64,000 nt of DNA from NCBI RefSeq assembly GCF_013369485.1, contig NZ_JABWEB010000023.1, positions 17,100 to 81,099 on the forward strand. The letters are read 5' to 3'. Source of the stretch: Massilia sp. BJB1822 (lineage in GTDB: Bacteria; Pseudomonadota; Gammaproteobacteria; Burkholderiales; Burkholderiaceae_D). The notes beneath the pieces were generated by a model. It ran no database searches. It had not been told where the DNA came from and saw only the letters and a list, made by a program, of their open reading frames with translations. Every line of letters begins with the position of its first letter. The first letter of the stretch is position 1. A program made the translations under genes and the position numbers. This document shows, one piece after another, positions 7,864 to 15,457 of this stretch.

Positions 7864-8127
7864 ATGAAAAAGCGATTTACCGAAGAGCAGATCATTGGCG
7901 TGCTGAAGGAGGCCGAAGCCGGCGCCAGGGTCGCAGACCTCAGCAGGAAATACGGCATTGCCGAAGCGACGTTTTACAACTGGAAGACGAAGTTCGGTGG
8001 TATGACGGTCTCGGAAGCTCAGCGATTGAAGGAGCTTGAAGCGGAAAATTCGAAGCTTAAACACCTGCTGGCCGACGCCATGCTGGACAACGCGGCGTTA
8101 AAGGACGTGGTTAGCCGAAAGTGGTAG
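7864..8127 (+). CDS. IS3-family transposase OrfA
   Basis: 87 residues. HTH region RFTEEQIIGVLKEAEAG...VADLSRKYGIAEATFYNWK binds the IS ends. It is followed by a leucine-zipper-like helix (ELEAENSKLKHLLADAMLDN). It overlaps orfB by 7 bases, and orfB lies in the -1 frame. The junction contains GAAAG, where ribosomes of this group slip to make the OrfAB fusion. Confidence 0.85.
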   Translation: MKKRFTEEQIIGVLKEAEAGARVADLSRKYGIAEATFYNWKTKFGGMTVSEAQRLKELEAENSKLKHLLADAMLDNAALKDVVSRKW

Positions 8128-8921
8128 GCCCGCAGGCTAAGCGGCTCGCTGTGGCGCATTTAATGACCATGCATGCGTTGGGCGTAACGCGGGCTTGTGG
8201 GCTGATCGGGATTTCCAGATCGTTGTTCCGGTATGTGGCGAGGCGCCCGGACGACAGTGAACTGCTGGCGCGGCTAACGACGCTCGCTGGTCAGAAGCGT
8301 CGCTATGGTTACCGTCGCCTGCACGTACTATTGCGCAGGGAAGGATGGACGCTCAATTGGAAGCGTACCTACCGCGTGTACCACGGGGCAGGCCTGATGG
8401 TTCGGCGCAGGAAGCGCAAGCGCATCGCCGGAGTCGAACGCCCCGTCCGGGTGTTGGCTACGGGCGCTAATCAAAGCTGGTCGATGGACTTCGTGTCGGA
8501 TGGCTTTGTCGATGGACGGCGCCTGCGCTGCTTGAACATCGTGGACGATTTCACGAAGGAGTGCTTGGCCATCGAAGTCGATACCTCGCTGCCAGGTTGG
8601 CGTGTCGCCTCGGTGCTGGAGCGTCTCGCAGAATCGCGGGGCCTACCAAGCTCAGTGACCGTCGATAACGGCCCGGAGTTTGCGGGAAAGACCTTGGATA
8701 CGTGGGCATATCAACACCAGCTCCAGCTGAAGTTTATCGCGCCCGGCAAGCCGCAACAGAACGCCTACGTCGAAAGCTTCAATGGCAAGTTTCGCGATGA
8801 GTGCTTAAACGAGCACTGGTTTCTCTCGCTGCGGCATGCACGTCAGGTGATCGAAGCCTGGCGCCACGAGTACAACGAGGAGCGGCCGCACAGTACGCTG
8901 CGGAATCTAACACCGAAGTAG
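8121..8921 (+). CDS. IS3-family transposase OrfB (rve/DDE), C-terminus shortened by a TAG
   Basis: 266 residues. Residues 1-100 are the HTH_21 region (KRRYGYRRLHVLLRREGW). The DDE integrase core follows: Asp in SMDFVSDG, Asp in TVDNGPEF and Glu in NAYVESFNGKFRDECL are all present. The frame stops at TAG 8919-8921 after LRNLTPK. Relatives continue with Glu-Phe/Tyr-Ala, and the same frame here reads on as FAEGLLTVDSSSRSY to TAA 8967-8969 inside the right terminal repeat. A GAG-to-TAG change has thus probably removed about 17 residues. Activity is uncertain. Confidence 0.85.
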   Translation: MVGPQAKRLAVAHLMTMHALGVTRACGLIGISRSLFRYVARRPDDSELLARLTTLAGQKRRYGYRRLHVLLRREGWTLNWKRTYRVYHGAGLMVRRRKRKRIAGVERPVRVLATGANQSWSMDFVSDGFVDGRRLRCLNIVDDFTKECLAIEVDTSLPGWRVASVLERLAESRGLPSSVTVDNGPEFAGKTLDTWAYQHQLQLKFIAPGKPQQNAYVESFNGKFRDECLNEHWFLSLRHARQVIEAWRHEYNEERPHSTLRNLTPK

Positions 8922-9079
8922 TTTGCGGAAGGGTTATTAACCGTGGACTCCAGTTCGAGGTCGTACTAAATTGGGTAGCAGGTCAACTGACCTTGCGCTT
9001 GTTTGCTCAAACTGTCATCGCATGCTTCACCGCAGTGGCGGCAGATCCGTTGAAGAGCTTCGTGAGCTCATCTTGCGCG

Positions 9080-9286
9080 TCAAGTCCATTCAAGACGTTC
9101 AATGAGGCGAGTTGGATCGACAATGCTTGTAGTTGCTAGCGGCTCGTCTTTACGGAAATAGACTTGATAATCTTCGCCATATGGCACAAGACGAGCCCCT
9201 AGCCCTGATAATTCAACCGCCGTTCTTTTTGAGTTGTACAGCAATCCTCCTTTATTGCGGGCGGCTTCGAGAGCGGATGCTGTCAA
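9080..9286 (-). CDS. Small protein (68 aa) coupled to the DUF4209 gene
   Basis: A TTG start at 9286-9284 overlaps the TGA stop of the DUF4209 gene (TTGA). The product begins TASALEAARNKGGLLYNS and ends LIERLEWT, with mixed polar and hydrophobic composition that looks like real protein rather than a shadow. No motif is recognised. The tight overlap suggests a two-gene unit with the DUF4209 protein. The start is uncertain because it uses TTG. Confidence 0.4.
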   Translation of the reverse strand: MTASALEAARNKGGLLYNSKRTAVELSGLGARLVPYGEDYQVYFRKDEPLATTSIVDPTRLIERLEWT

Positions 9287-11124
9287 CCATCTTTTTGTTT
9301 GAGTCGAAGCAGGCTCAGCGTCAGGATCGTGTGTACTACCCAGTTCGCGGTGCCCAAGGTGAGCATCTCCGCGCTTGCCAAGCCGTGGGCGATGACGTTG
9401 CGCAGATTGATCCCTCGCGAGTCGCAATACAGCGCCCGGAGGTGGAAGCGGAGATTCTTCGGGATCTGCGCCTTGAAGACGGCATTGTTGATGATTTTGC
9501 CGAATCCGATCATTTGGAATCCGCCATTAATGTGGTCCGGCTCCGTCACCGGTGCTCCGATCGCCGCCAGCAGATCGCGCAGCGCCGCTTCGACCTGTGG
9601 GACCAGCACATGGATGGCCTTTGTGGCGTCGCATGCCAGCCACGCCGCGAGCCCCTCCCGCAACATGGGATCGCGCTCCGGCTTGAAGATCCCACATTCC
9701 CTGATGATTGGCAGAAGCTCTTCCACGCCGAACTGGTGCTTTTCCCTGAGCGCATGCAGGCCGTGGTGAAGCCAGGGCGCCGTCCACGAAAAGATGTTGG
9801 TCGCATGCTGTATGGCCCGGCCATCTATGTCGTCTTCCAGCGAGCCCACCATGGCTTGGGTGAAGCCGTCGTCGCCCATGATCGACGTGGAGATCATCGC
9901 CCACAATGGAGCCTCTTTGGCGAACTCTTTCAGTTGGCGATGGACCTCTTCGTCGCCGACTACGCCGGCAAGCGCGACTTCGCGAAGGCCATTGGCCAAG
10001 CTGCCCTTCAAAACCATGGTGCGCCACTTGTCGAGGTCTTCTTGCGTGAGCTTCATCGGAGCACTGAAAGTCGCCATTTCTCCTTTGGCCTGCTCCGCCC
10101 GCTCCCGTATCATCGCCTCGACTCGCGCCACGTCATCAACCATCCCGGCGTTTCGATAGCGGGGCAGCAGATCCTCCAAGTGGGCGATCGCGGTCATGGC
10201 ATCGGACATCTTCGCCAACTCCTCCTTGGAGCGCGCCGCGTCGCGCATCGCTCGGCGGGCCTGGTCCAGTTCTTTGCGCTGGGCGCGCCTGCGGTCAAGC
10301 CTGTCCGCCGCTGACATGGCGTCGTGCGGGTTGAATCTGGCCGACGTCGCCGAGTTGGCGCTGATGGCCAATATCTCCTCCAAGAAGTCAATCGCGTCTT
10401 GTTGCTCGGCCTCGTCCAGCTGAAGCTGTTTGGACTGGCTCCAAGTGATGTCGTCGAAGCGCCACCACATGAAGTCGGTGTCGAGCGCCCGCAATTTGTC
10501 GCGGTGGGCATATAGCATGGCCTTTGCCCGCTTCATGGGCTCGGTGTCCTTAACGATGGCTGACAGCTCCATGGCTCGCTCGATGAACTTCCAGGCATGA
10601 TGCTCCTTTGCGTAGAGATCGCGCTCGATCGAGTCCAGATAGCCGTCGACTGCCCTGCGAACCAACGCGACGGGAAGGGCGATGGACAGTGCTTGGATGT
10701 TTGCCGGAGCGCTCTTCGGAGGCCGCCGTAAATATTGGCCAATGGTCCATGCCAAGTCGGAGTATCGAGCCACGAGAACCGGATGTGAATAGCGCTCCGA
10801 CTGCGCGATCCAATGCGCAATGATGTGGTCGTCGACTTCTGCGATTTCCGGAACATAAATGATCGTCCCGTCGGTTCGCGTCATGCTGGCCATTTCGCTC
10901 CAATACATTCCCCATGGCTGGCGCGAAGAGCCGTGTGGACGCTGGAATCGAAAGCCGTTGAAATCTGCGATGACGCCGCGCCGTTCCTCCAAAGATAGGC
11001 TGGCCATTTGATCTGGCAACAAGAAGTTCAACTTGCCCATGACGTCGATTTCGTCGATCGGAGCGGCGCTCTTGTCGAGTTTATGCAAAAGATCGACGAA
11101 GGGTTTGAACGAACGTAGTTCCAT
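9283..11124 (-). CDS. DUF4209 (DUF7380-DUF4209) family protein, HEPN-like motif
   Basis: 613 residues. The N-terminal half (about 40-330) has the pattern of DUF7380 (GFRFQRPHGSSRQPWG, then MASMTRTDGT and ARYSDLAWTIG). A charged helical stretch lies in the middle (DRRRAQRKELDQARRAMRD). The C-terminal DUF4209 domain contains IHVLVPQVEAALRDLLAA and the family signature RNVIAHG (about residue 575). RNxxxHG matches the Rx4-6H signature of HEPN ribonucleases, so RNase activity is a reasonable inference, not shown. Its location on an integrative island among other conflict-type genes suggests defence. A small ORF overlaps its stop. No signal peptide; probably cytosolic. Confidence 0.8.
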   Translation of the reverse strand: MELRSFKPFVDLLHKLDKSAAPIDEIDVMGKLNFLLPDQMASLSLEERRGVIADFNGFRFQRPHGSSRQPWGMYWSEMASMTRTDGTIIYVPEIAEVDDHIIAHWIAQSERYSHPVLVARYSDLAWTIGQYLRRPPKSAPANIQALSIALPVALVRRAVDGYLDSIERDLYAKEHHAWKFIERAMELSAIVKDTEPMKRAKAMLYAHRDKLRALDTDFMWWRFDDITWSQSKQLQLDEAEQQDAIDFLEEILAISANSATSARFNPHDAMSAADRLDRRRAQRKELDQARRAMRDAARSKEELAKMSDAMTAIAHLEDLLPRYRNAGMVDDVARVEAMIRERAEQAKGEMATFSAPMKLTQEDLDKWRTMVLKGSLANGLREVALAGVVGDEEVHRQLKEFAKEAPLWAMISTSIMGDDGFTQAMVGSLEDDIDGRAIQHATNIFSWTAPWLHHGLHALREKHQFGVEELLPIIRECGIFKPERDPMLREGLAAWLACDATKAIHVLVPQVEAALRDLLAAIGAPVTEPDHINGGFQMIGFGKIINNAVFKAQIPKNLRFHLRALYCDSRGINLRNVIAHGLASAEMLTLGTANWVVHTILTLSLLRLKQKDG

Positions 11125-11351
11125 CGCAGCGGTTCCTTAAGGTAATGTTGGGTGAAGTGATTAGTGCGGAGTCAGAGTCCAATTGCATCTTTCACGCGGC
11201 CGCGTAGCTCCTTGGTAGGTTGCTGTGGTCACTCTCCTACTAGTTTCGGCCTTGATTTTAAGATAGTGATGGCTGGAAATCTTTATTTTGAATTATTATT
11301 CATGCATCTGAATAAAGAAGTGTAGACGCCATGCTGATTTTGCTTTAATCG

Positions 11352-11768
11352 GTCAACTTGGCCGAGCGCCATCCGGGGGGGACGAAGGCGCTAGGAGAGG
11401 TCTATGCGGAGGTGGCGTCGGTCTGTTTGAACCGCCACCACGAAAGTCCTGTCGATGTGTACGCGGAATATCGATCGAAGGAGGCTTAGTGCATCTTGCC
11501 CTGGGATGCCCCATCCAGTGCCGTTTTGCGGGCGCACGCGAATGAGATCGACGCCACAGAGCAGGGCGCCTACGCGGTCTCTTTCGCGGCCGTCGAGGCG
11601 CTCGTGGGTTTGGTCGCAATGCGTCGAGCCGAGACGTTGACCGGCGCTGACTACTATGTCGCGCCCTCGGGAGCCGAGGTGGACGACATAGGACAACGAT
11701 TGCTGGCAATCGCAAAGTACCTCCAAACCTCCAGTTTTGAGTCTAATGCACTGCGGGAAGTGGCCTGA
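11352..11768 (+). pseudogene. Remnant of an unknown gene with in-frame TAG
   Basis: One open frame encodes LAERHPGGTKALGEVYAEVA...VDVYAEYRSKEA, then TAG at 11487-11489. It continues in the same frame with WDAPSSAVLRAHANEIDAT, GAYAVSFAAVEALVGLVAMR, RAETLTGADYYVAPSGAE and ends TGA at 11768. The two halves look like one protein. No start codon with a ribosome-binding site is visible upstream; an in-frame TAA at 11346 closes the frame. A TTG at 11496 could start the second half alone. RAETLTGADYYVA suggests a family found near mobile-element defence genes, but I cannot name it. Probably a decayed 5'-truncated gene. Confidence 0.45.
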
Positions 11769-11822
11769 TGGTGATGGGCGCCGTACTGGAGCTACCGGCG
11801 CCGGACGCCAACGGTGCTTCGG

Positions 11823-12908
11823 CTATGCTTTCCAAGGCAGCGAGTGTAAAAAAGTCTCGCGTTCTTCGGGAGAAAACAGGGGGATTTCGACGTGATGTGT
11901 GTGCGTCATATTCAAGATCAGTTCGTCCGCATCATCTTTAAGATCCGGTTGTGAACGAGATTTTTCGATTTGCGATATTTGCTCAGGGCTGAATATTGAT
12001 CGCAGCGTCCTTGCTTTTTTATATGTAGAACGCAACTTACATCGTATATTTGCTGTATTAATCTCAACAATTATTCCTGTTAAATCTTTTTCAATTAGTT
12101 TTTCAACAATTTTAAGTTTGCCAGATCGAAATATTTCTTTATAGTGTATATTGTAGTGCGGTTTGAAATAATTAATCAATGCTGCTTCAGCTAAATTTAT
12201 TCTTGCGTTTCGATCAAGGGTGACGTCCATTATCTTATTAAAATGCTCCAATTCTTCACTTTGTGTAGCTGTTGGTTCAACGGAAAAATCGCCACCTGTG
12301 GATATGATGTTCCTGCTATGTTCAAATTTAAACAGTAGAAGTAGAATCTCTGAGTCTGGATGGCTTAGCATCGACTCTGCCATTATGCGTTGGAGGGTCA
12401 CATGCGCATATAGTCGCTGGAAAGCTGTTCTAGAGATTTTTCTTCCTTTCCCTTGACCAACATAGAGGACATCTAACTCAGTATGCTCATTAAGAGAGTG
12501 AGCACTTTGCGCGATAAGTCGATTTACTGGCACGATCGCATGATCAGATGGTGTAAATTGAACTTTAAGGGCGTTACCGTGCTGGTCAGCGACCTGTGCA
12601 GATAAAATGAGTAATGGAAAGTTTTCGCGGCTTGAATCGCCGCCTGTTTTGAAGGGGAAACGTTGGAAATTAAAAGATCCTTCGTGTACTAGGAAGTCTC
12701 CATATAATTTTCCGAATTGAGTTCTTATAGAATGCGGGCATAACGTAATCTTGGGGCGGCGCACAATAAAATAGATATTGCACAATTCAAGCGCACTTTT
12801 TAGCTCTTCACTCTCAGATAGCAGATATAGGTCGGCGGGGCGAAGCACGGTAGCCCCGCTCGAAAAGAGATGCAATGCTCCCTCTGCTGCGAATTTTCTA
12901 TTTATCAT
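11823..12908 (-). CDS. Unknown low-GC protein with GIY-YIG-like C-terminal signature
   Basis: 361 residues, clearly more AT-rich than the surroundings, so recently acquired. Residues about 145-250 read LDVLYVGQGKGRKISRTAFQ, a His/Gln-rich helix, then NLAEAALINYFKPHYNIHYK. A Tyr-Val-Gly strand, a conserved Arg, and a distal Glu-Ala-x-Leu-Ile-x-x-Phe-x-Pro-x-Tyr-Asn pattern are the arrangement of GIY-YIG nucleases. The GIY half is not obvious, so the fold call is tentative. The N-terminal 130 residues are unrecognised. It lies at the right end of the island and is a candidate restriction-type or defence nuclease. Confidence 0.55.
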   Translation of the reverse strand: MINRKFAAEGALHLFSSGATVLRPADLYLLSESEELKSALELCNIYFIVRRPKITLCPHSIRTQFGKLYGDFLVHEGSFNFQRFPFKTGGDSSRENFPLLILSAQVADQHGNALKVQFTPSDHAIVPVNRLIAQSAHSLNEHTELDVLYVGQGKGRKISRTAFQRLYAHVTLQRIMAESMLSHPDSEILLLLFKFEHSRNIISTGGDFSVEPTATQSEELEHFNKIMDVTLDRNARINLAEAALINYFKPHYNIHYKEIFRSGKLKIVEKLIEKDLTGIIVEINTANIRCKLRSTYKKARTLRSIFSPEQISQIEKSRSQPDLKDDADELILNMTHTHHVEIPLFSPEERETFLHSLPWKA

Positions 12909-13382
12909 TTTCGATCATTGAGTCTATGTGCTTACCTTAGTAGGTACAACGGCCTAAATGAGGCCCCTGAAGTGGTAGACGAAAATTTTAACGGAAATTG
13001 CCATGTGGGATTTTTTTGCTAGTCCGATTGGGCACTCAGGCACGTGCTAGTGAATCATGCTTGGAGACGAACATATCGCGACGGTTAGGTTGTGGTTAAA
13101 GGAGGAATTGTGAATGAATGCTGTGAGTGTAGGACATTGGCATCCTGCGGCCAGCGCCGGCTGGGCATCGTATTCTCGCTGACTGTGTCTATGACGTGAA
13201 GACGTCGACGATACCTAGTACCGTTCAGCCTTCGGCCAATGCGGCGAGCAAAGAACTAAGTGAATTTGGGAACACTTTTGGGAACACGCCAGCTCATCTA
13301 GGCATATCTCCGCACATCAACTTCCTGCAAAACCTACTAAATCTAGGCCAGATAAGGCTTCCGAGCCCTGGTGGGGCAAGTG
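12909..13382. other. Gene-free right flank of the island
   Basis: 474 bases with no supported gene. An AGGAGG followed by ATG near 13114 opens only a 22-codon frame. On the minus strand, 13220-13320 reads GVFPKVFPNSLS between stops. This phrase resembles the tail region of other tRNA-site integrases, so the segment may be debris of a further element. It contains the 12-bp tandem repeat listed separately. Confidence 0.4.
13265..13287. repeat. Two tandem copies of an 11-bp repeat near attR
   Basis: TTTGGGAACAC occurs at 13265-13275 and 13277-13287 (12-base period), about 100 bases inside the right attachment repeat. It mirrors the tandem pair at 912-937 in position and in its TTGGG start but not in the rest of the sequence. 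A recombinase arm-site role is inference. Confidence 0.5.
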
Positions 13383-13420
13383 CGAAACTTGCACTTCCCA
13401 CCAAGAATTCCAAGTGAAAT
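13383..13420 (+). repeat. attR: right 38-bp direct repeat (tRNA 3' end copy)
   Basis: Identical to 827-864. Only the T-arm and acceptor end of the tRNA are restored; the preceding bases CTGGTGGGGCAAGTG do not rebuild a full tRNA. It marks the right end of the island. Confidence 0.88.
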
Positions 13421-13433
13421 TAATCACTTACAA

Positions 13434-13464
13434 AAAGCCGATCTGATCTTCAGGTCGGCTTTTT
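13434..13464 (+). terminator. Terminator-like hairpin beyond attR
   Basis: AAAGCCGA-(T)-CTGA and TCAG-(G)-TCGGCTTT form a long stem interrupted by one mismatch, followed by T residues. It is the counterpart of the hairpin at 882-910 with a changed loop side, and it belongs to the second, older element. Confidence 0.6.
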
Positions 13465-13489
13465 ATTGGGTGTAATTTTTTCGTGTAAT

Positions 13490-13591
13490 TTACTTTACAA
13501 CCATGTTTGAAAGCTTGTCGAGCGCGCCGCCCGTTGCGCCTCGACCTGCCGGTTGGCGTAGCGCTGTCGTCTGGACGTTGGCGTGTCCAAG
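13490..13591 (-). pseudogene. 3' remnant of a second tRNA-Val integrase
   Basis: Minus-strand reading gives LGHANVQTT, then a frameshifted stretch, then ALDKLSNMVVK and a stop. This corresponds to LGHANVQTT...ALDKLSSLVVK of the intact integrase at 936-1931. DNA identity is high but small deletions break the frame, and similarity ends abruptly at about 13591. It shows that an earlier related element occupied the same site and was mostly lost. Confidence 0.8.
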
Positions 13592-13732
13592 CCCTCTATC
13601 ACTGTAATGCGGAACGATTGTTCCCTCGATTAGACTGACGGCACCGTTGGAAGCCCCGCTTGACGGGGCAAGTTGGCCTTGGCACCGCATCTTGAGTGCC
13701 AGTTTGTAGAAGGCCTGCGCGGCAGTATTGGC

Positions 13733-14422
13733 TTAGCTTTTTGCCAGGCGCGCGGTGGTTCGCTCAAGCAGTGAGTCCGGTGCCATTTTGATGGCTGGTA
13801 GCGGTAATTGGGCTAGCTGCGTAGCGTCAGGCTCAGTCAGGCCAAGCCCGCATAAAATCGATATGACGACTTGCTGGAGGTAGTCATCATTCGCGCTTTC
13901 AGTAGCAAGGCGCACAACGGCGACCAGCGCGGCGCCGGCGATTAAATCCAGCAAAACCTCTATCGCCCGGCCGGCAAACACGCCGGTGCGCTGGCCTTGC
14001 TCCAGGTGAGGTGGCAGGTAGGCATAAATCAGATTGTTCGGGCCTGCGGCGTGAAGGGCTGCGCCGGCAACGAATTTTGCAAACAGCGGGTACTCCTGGG
14101 CCGCTTTCAAATAAAGCCGTAAGCCACACGCGATGCGCTCCGCGGGATTCTGATATTTCCCGACCTCCGCTTCGATTACCTGCATCAACTCGTTGCTGAG
14201 TTCCTCGCTGATGGCGGCAAGCAAATCCTCATTGGTGCGGAAGTAGTTGTAGAAGGTGCCTTGCGACACTTCCGCTACCGAAATCACCTGCTGGATAACG
14301 CTGCTGTTAATCCCCTCCGTTGAGAAGACTTGCAGCGCGCTTTCCACCAGCCGGGAGCGCATGCGTTCCCGGCGAACGGCGCCCACCCGGGTGCGGTGAT
14401 TCACGCTATCAATTGCCACCAT
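13733..14422 (-). CDS. TetR/AcrR family regulator of the aromatic operon
   Basis: 229 residues. The N-terminal HTH (RSRLVESALQVFSTEGINSS...AEVSQGTFYNYFRTNEDLLAA, about residues 22-68) is a typical TetR DNA-binding domain. The remaining 150 residues form the variable ligand domain. It is transcribed divergently from the catabolic operon, with two palindromes in the 147-base gap between them. It therefore most likely represses the operon and responds to a pathway substrate or intermediate. The gene ends just beyond the island scar. Confidence 0.9.
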   Translation of the reverse strand: MVAIDSVNHRTRVGAVRRERMRSRLVESALQVFSTEGINSSVIQQVISVAEVSQGTFYNYFRTNEDLLAAISEELSNELMQVIEAEVGKYQNPAERIACGLRLYLKAAQEYPLFAKFVAGAALHAAGPNNLIYAYLPPHLEQGQRTGVFAGRAIEVLLDLIAGAALVAVVRLATESANDDYLQQVVISILCGLGLTEPDATQLAQLPLPAIKMAPDSLLERTTARLAKS

Positions 14423-14509
14423 GTCCTATTTTCTCCATTGGATTCCTCTGGCGGGAGTATAGGCGATCCCCCTGCATGTCACAAAAAACACGGTAGTGCA
14501 AATTCATAT

Positions 14510-14523
14510 TGAGATTTATCTCA
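14510..14523. promoter_or_regulatory. Palindrome, candidate TetR operator 1
   Basis: TGAGAT-TT-ATCTCA, a perfect 6-bp inverted repeat, overlaps the second palindrome by three bases. It lies between the divergent TetR gene and the catabolic operon. Confidence 0.55.
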
Positions 14524-14546
14524 AAATGAGGATATACTCATTTTGA
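14521..14546. promoter_or_regulatory. Palindrome, candidate TetR operator 2
   Basis: TCAAAATGAG at 14521-14530 and CTCATTTTGA at 14537-14546 form a perfect 10-bp inverted repeat around GATATA. It ends 23 bases before the hydrolase start codon, where a bound repressor would block transcription or translation initiation. Confidence 0.65.
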
Positions 14547-14569
14547 TGGCGAAAACATATGGAGACAAG

Positions 14570-15457
14570 ATGAATGCACCAGATGCACACCAGCTCAGTT
14601 ATCGGACGCTACGCGTCGGGAGCAAGGACATATACGTCGGCCAGATCGGATCGGGCCCAGCACTACTGCTGCTGCACGGCGGTGGTCCAGGCGCCTCCGG
14701 CGCCCCCAATTACGAGCGCAATATCGCGGCATTGTCTGCGCATTTCCACGTGATCGTTCCCGACCTTCCTGGATATGGCCGTTCGACCAAGGGGTTGAGC
14801 CGGAGCGATCCGTTCGGGGAGCTGGCGTCCAGCATGCACGGCTTGCTGGACGCATTGGGTATTCAGCGCGCGCACGCGGTCGGTAATTCTTTGGGCGGCG
14901 CCTGCGCGCTGCGCATGGCGCTCGACCACCCTGAGCGAATGGGGCGGCTGGTGCTGATGGGACCTGGCGGAGTCGATACGACGCGCTGTTTGCCGACCAA
15001 AGGCTTGAAGCACTTGCTGGACTATTACAGTGGTGAAGGTCCTACGCTGGAAAAGCTGCGTACTTTCATTAAAGAAGACTTGGTGTACGACAGCACCGAA
15101 ATTCCCGAAGCGCTGATACGTCAGCGTTTCAAAGCGAGTATCGATCCCGAAGTCGTGGCACAGCCTCCGCTGCGTCGACCGAAAGGGGTGCCGCAATTCA
15201 GCAAGATTGACTTCACGCGAGACGGACGACTCGGCGTGTTGGGGACGCCGACCCTGGTGTTGTGGGGCACCGAAGACCGTGTGAACCGCCCGAGCGGAGC
15301 TCACTCGCTGCAAAAGCGCATGCGTTGTTGTGACCTGCATTTGTTCAGTAATACGGGGCATTGGGTGCAGTGGGAGCGTGCCGACGAATTCAATGCGGTC
15401 GTCACGGCATTTCTCCAACAAGACATCAGCGTGAGCGTATCGGGAGGTTTGAAATGA
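14570..15457 (+). CDS. Alpha/beta hydrolase, meta-cleavage product hydrolase (MhpC/BphD-like)
   Basis: Hydrolyses the C-C bond of the ring-fission product to give 2-hydroxypenta-2,4-dienoate and a carboxylic acid. 295 residues from ATG 14570, which has GGAGA 5 bases upstream; earlier in-frame starts would lie within the operator. Oxyanion region HGGGPGASG (about residues 36-44), nucleophile Ser in GNSLGG, acid Asp in GTEDRVN and His in GHWVQWE form the family triad. A hydrolase rather than a semialdehyde dehydrogenase means the ring substrate carries a side chain or acyl-type substituent. First gene of the operon; its stop overlaps the next ATG (ATGA). Confidence 0.9.
   Translation: MNAPDAHQLSYRTLRVGSKDIYVGQIGSGPALLLLHGGGPGASGAPNYERNIAALSAHFHVIVPDLPGYGRSTKGLSRSDPFGELASSMHGLLDALGIQRAHAVGNSLGGACALRMALDHPERMGRLVLMGPGGVDTTRCLPTKGLKHLLDYYSGEGPTLEKLRTFIKEDLVYDSTEIPEALIRQRFKASIDPEVVAQPPLRRPKGVPQFSKIDFTRDGRLGVLGTPTLVLWGTEDRVNRPSGAHSLQKRMRCCDLHLFSNTGHWVQWERADEFNAVVTAFLQQDISVSVSGGLK

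Larger units (their letters stand above)
7803..8986 (+). mobile_element. IS3-family insertion sequence, IS407-like group
   Basis: Contains orfA and orfB in the -1 frame relation. The left end TTGACCTGCT at 7803 and the right end AGCAGGTCAA ending at 8986 are inverted, and further matches follow (AGTACG in both). No target duplication is visible: the bases outside the ends differ (CGTT versus CTGA). The copy is therefore old, or one flank has since been rearranged. Confidence 0.8.
827..13420. mobile_element. Integrated island (degraded prophage/satellite-like) at tRNA-Val
   Basis: The 38-bp sequence at 827-864, which includes the tRNA 3' end, is repeated without mismatch at 13383-13420. This is the footprint of tyrosine-recombinase integration. 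The integrase gene sits directly inside the left repeat and points toward the tRNA. Cargo is phage-like (MazG-like, DUF5131 fragment, HNH-like, BRO antirepressor) plus probable defence or conflict genes (LRAT domain, DUF4209, GIY-YIG-like) and an IS3-family insertion. There are no structural phage genes, and several genes are interrupted, so this is a small integrative element or the remains of one. The region beyond 13420 keeps the tail of another integrase copy. Confidence 0.85.

Noticed and set aside
9133..10314. 393-codon plus-strand open frame opposite the DUF4209 gene
   Set aside because: Arg/His-rich antisense shadow; the minus strand has recognisable family motifs.
4833..11489. Programmed stop-codon readthrough shared by three island genes
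   Set aside because: Stops are of two kinds (TAA, TAG) with no common context or structure, and one lies in an IS; random decay explains them better.
13371..13405. Second functional tRNA-Val at the right end of the island
   Set aside because: Only the T-arm and acceptor 3' strand are present; the D arm and anticodon arm are missing.
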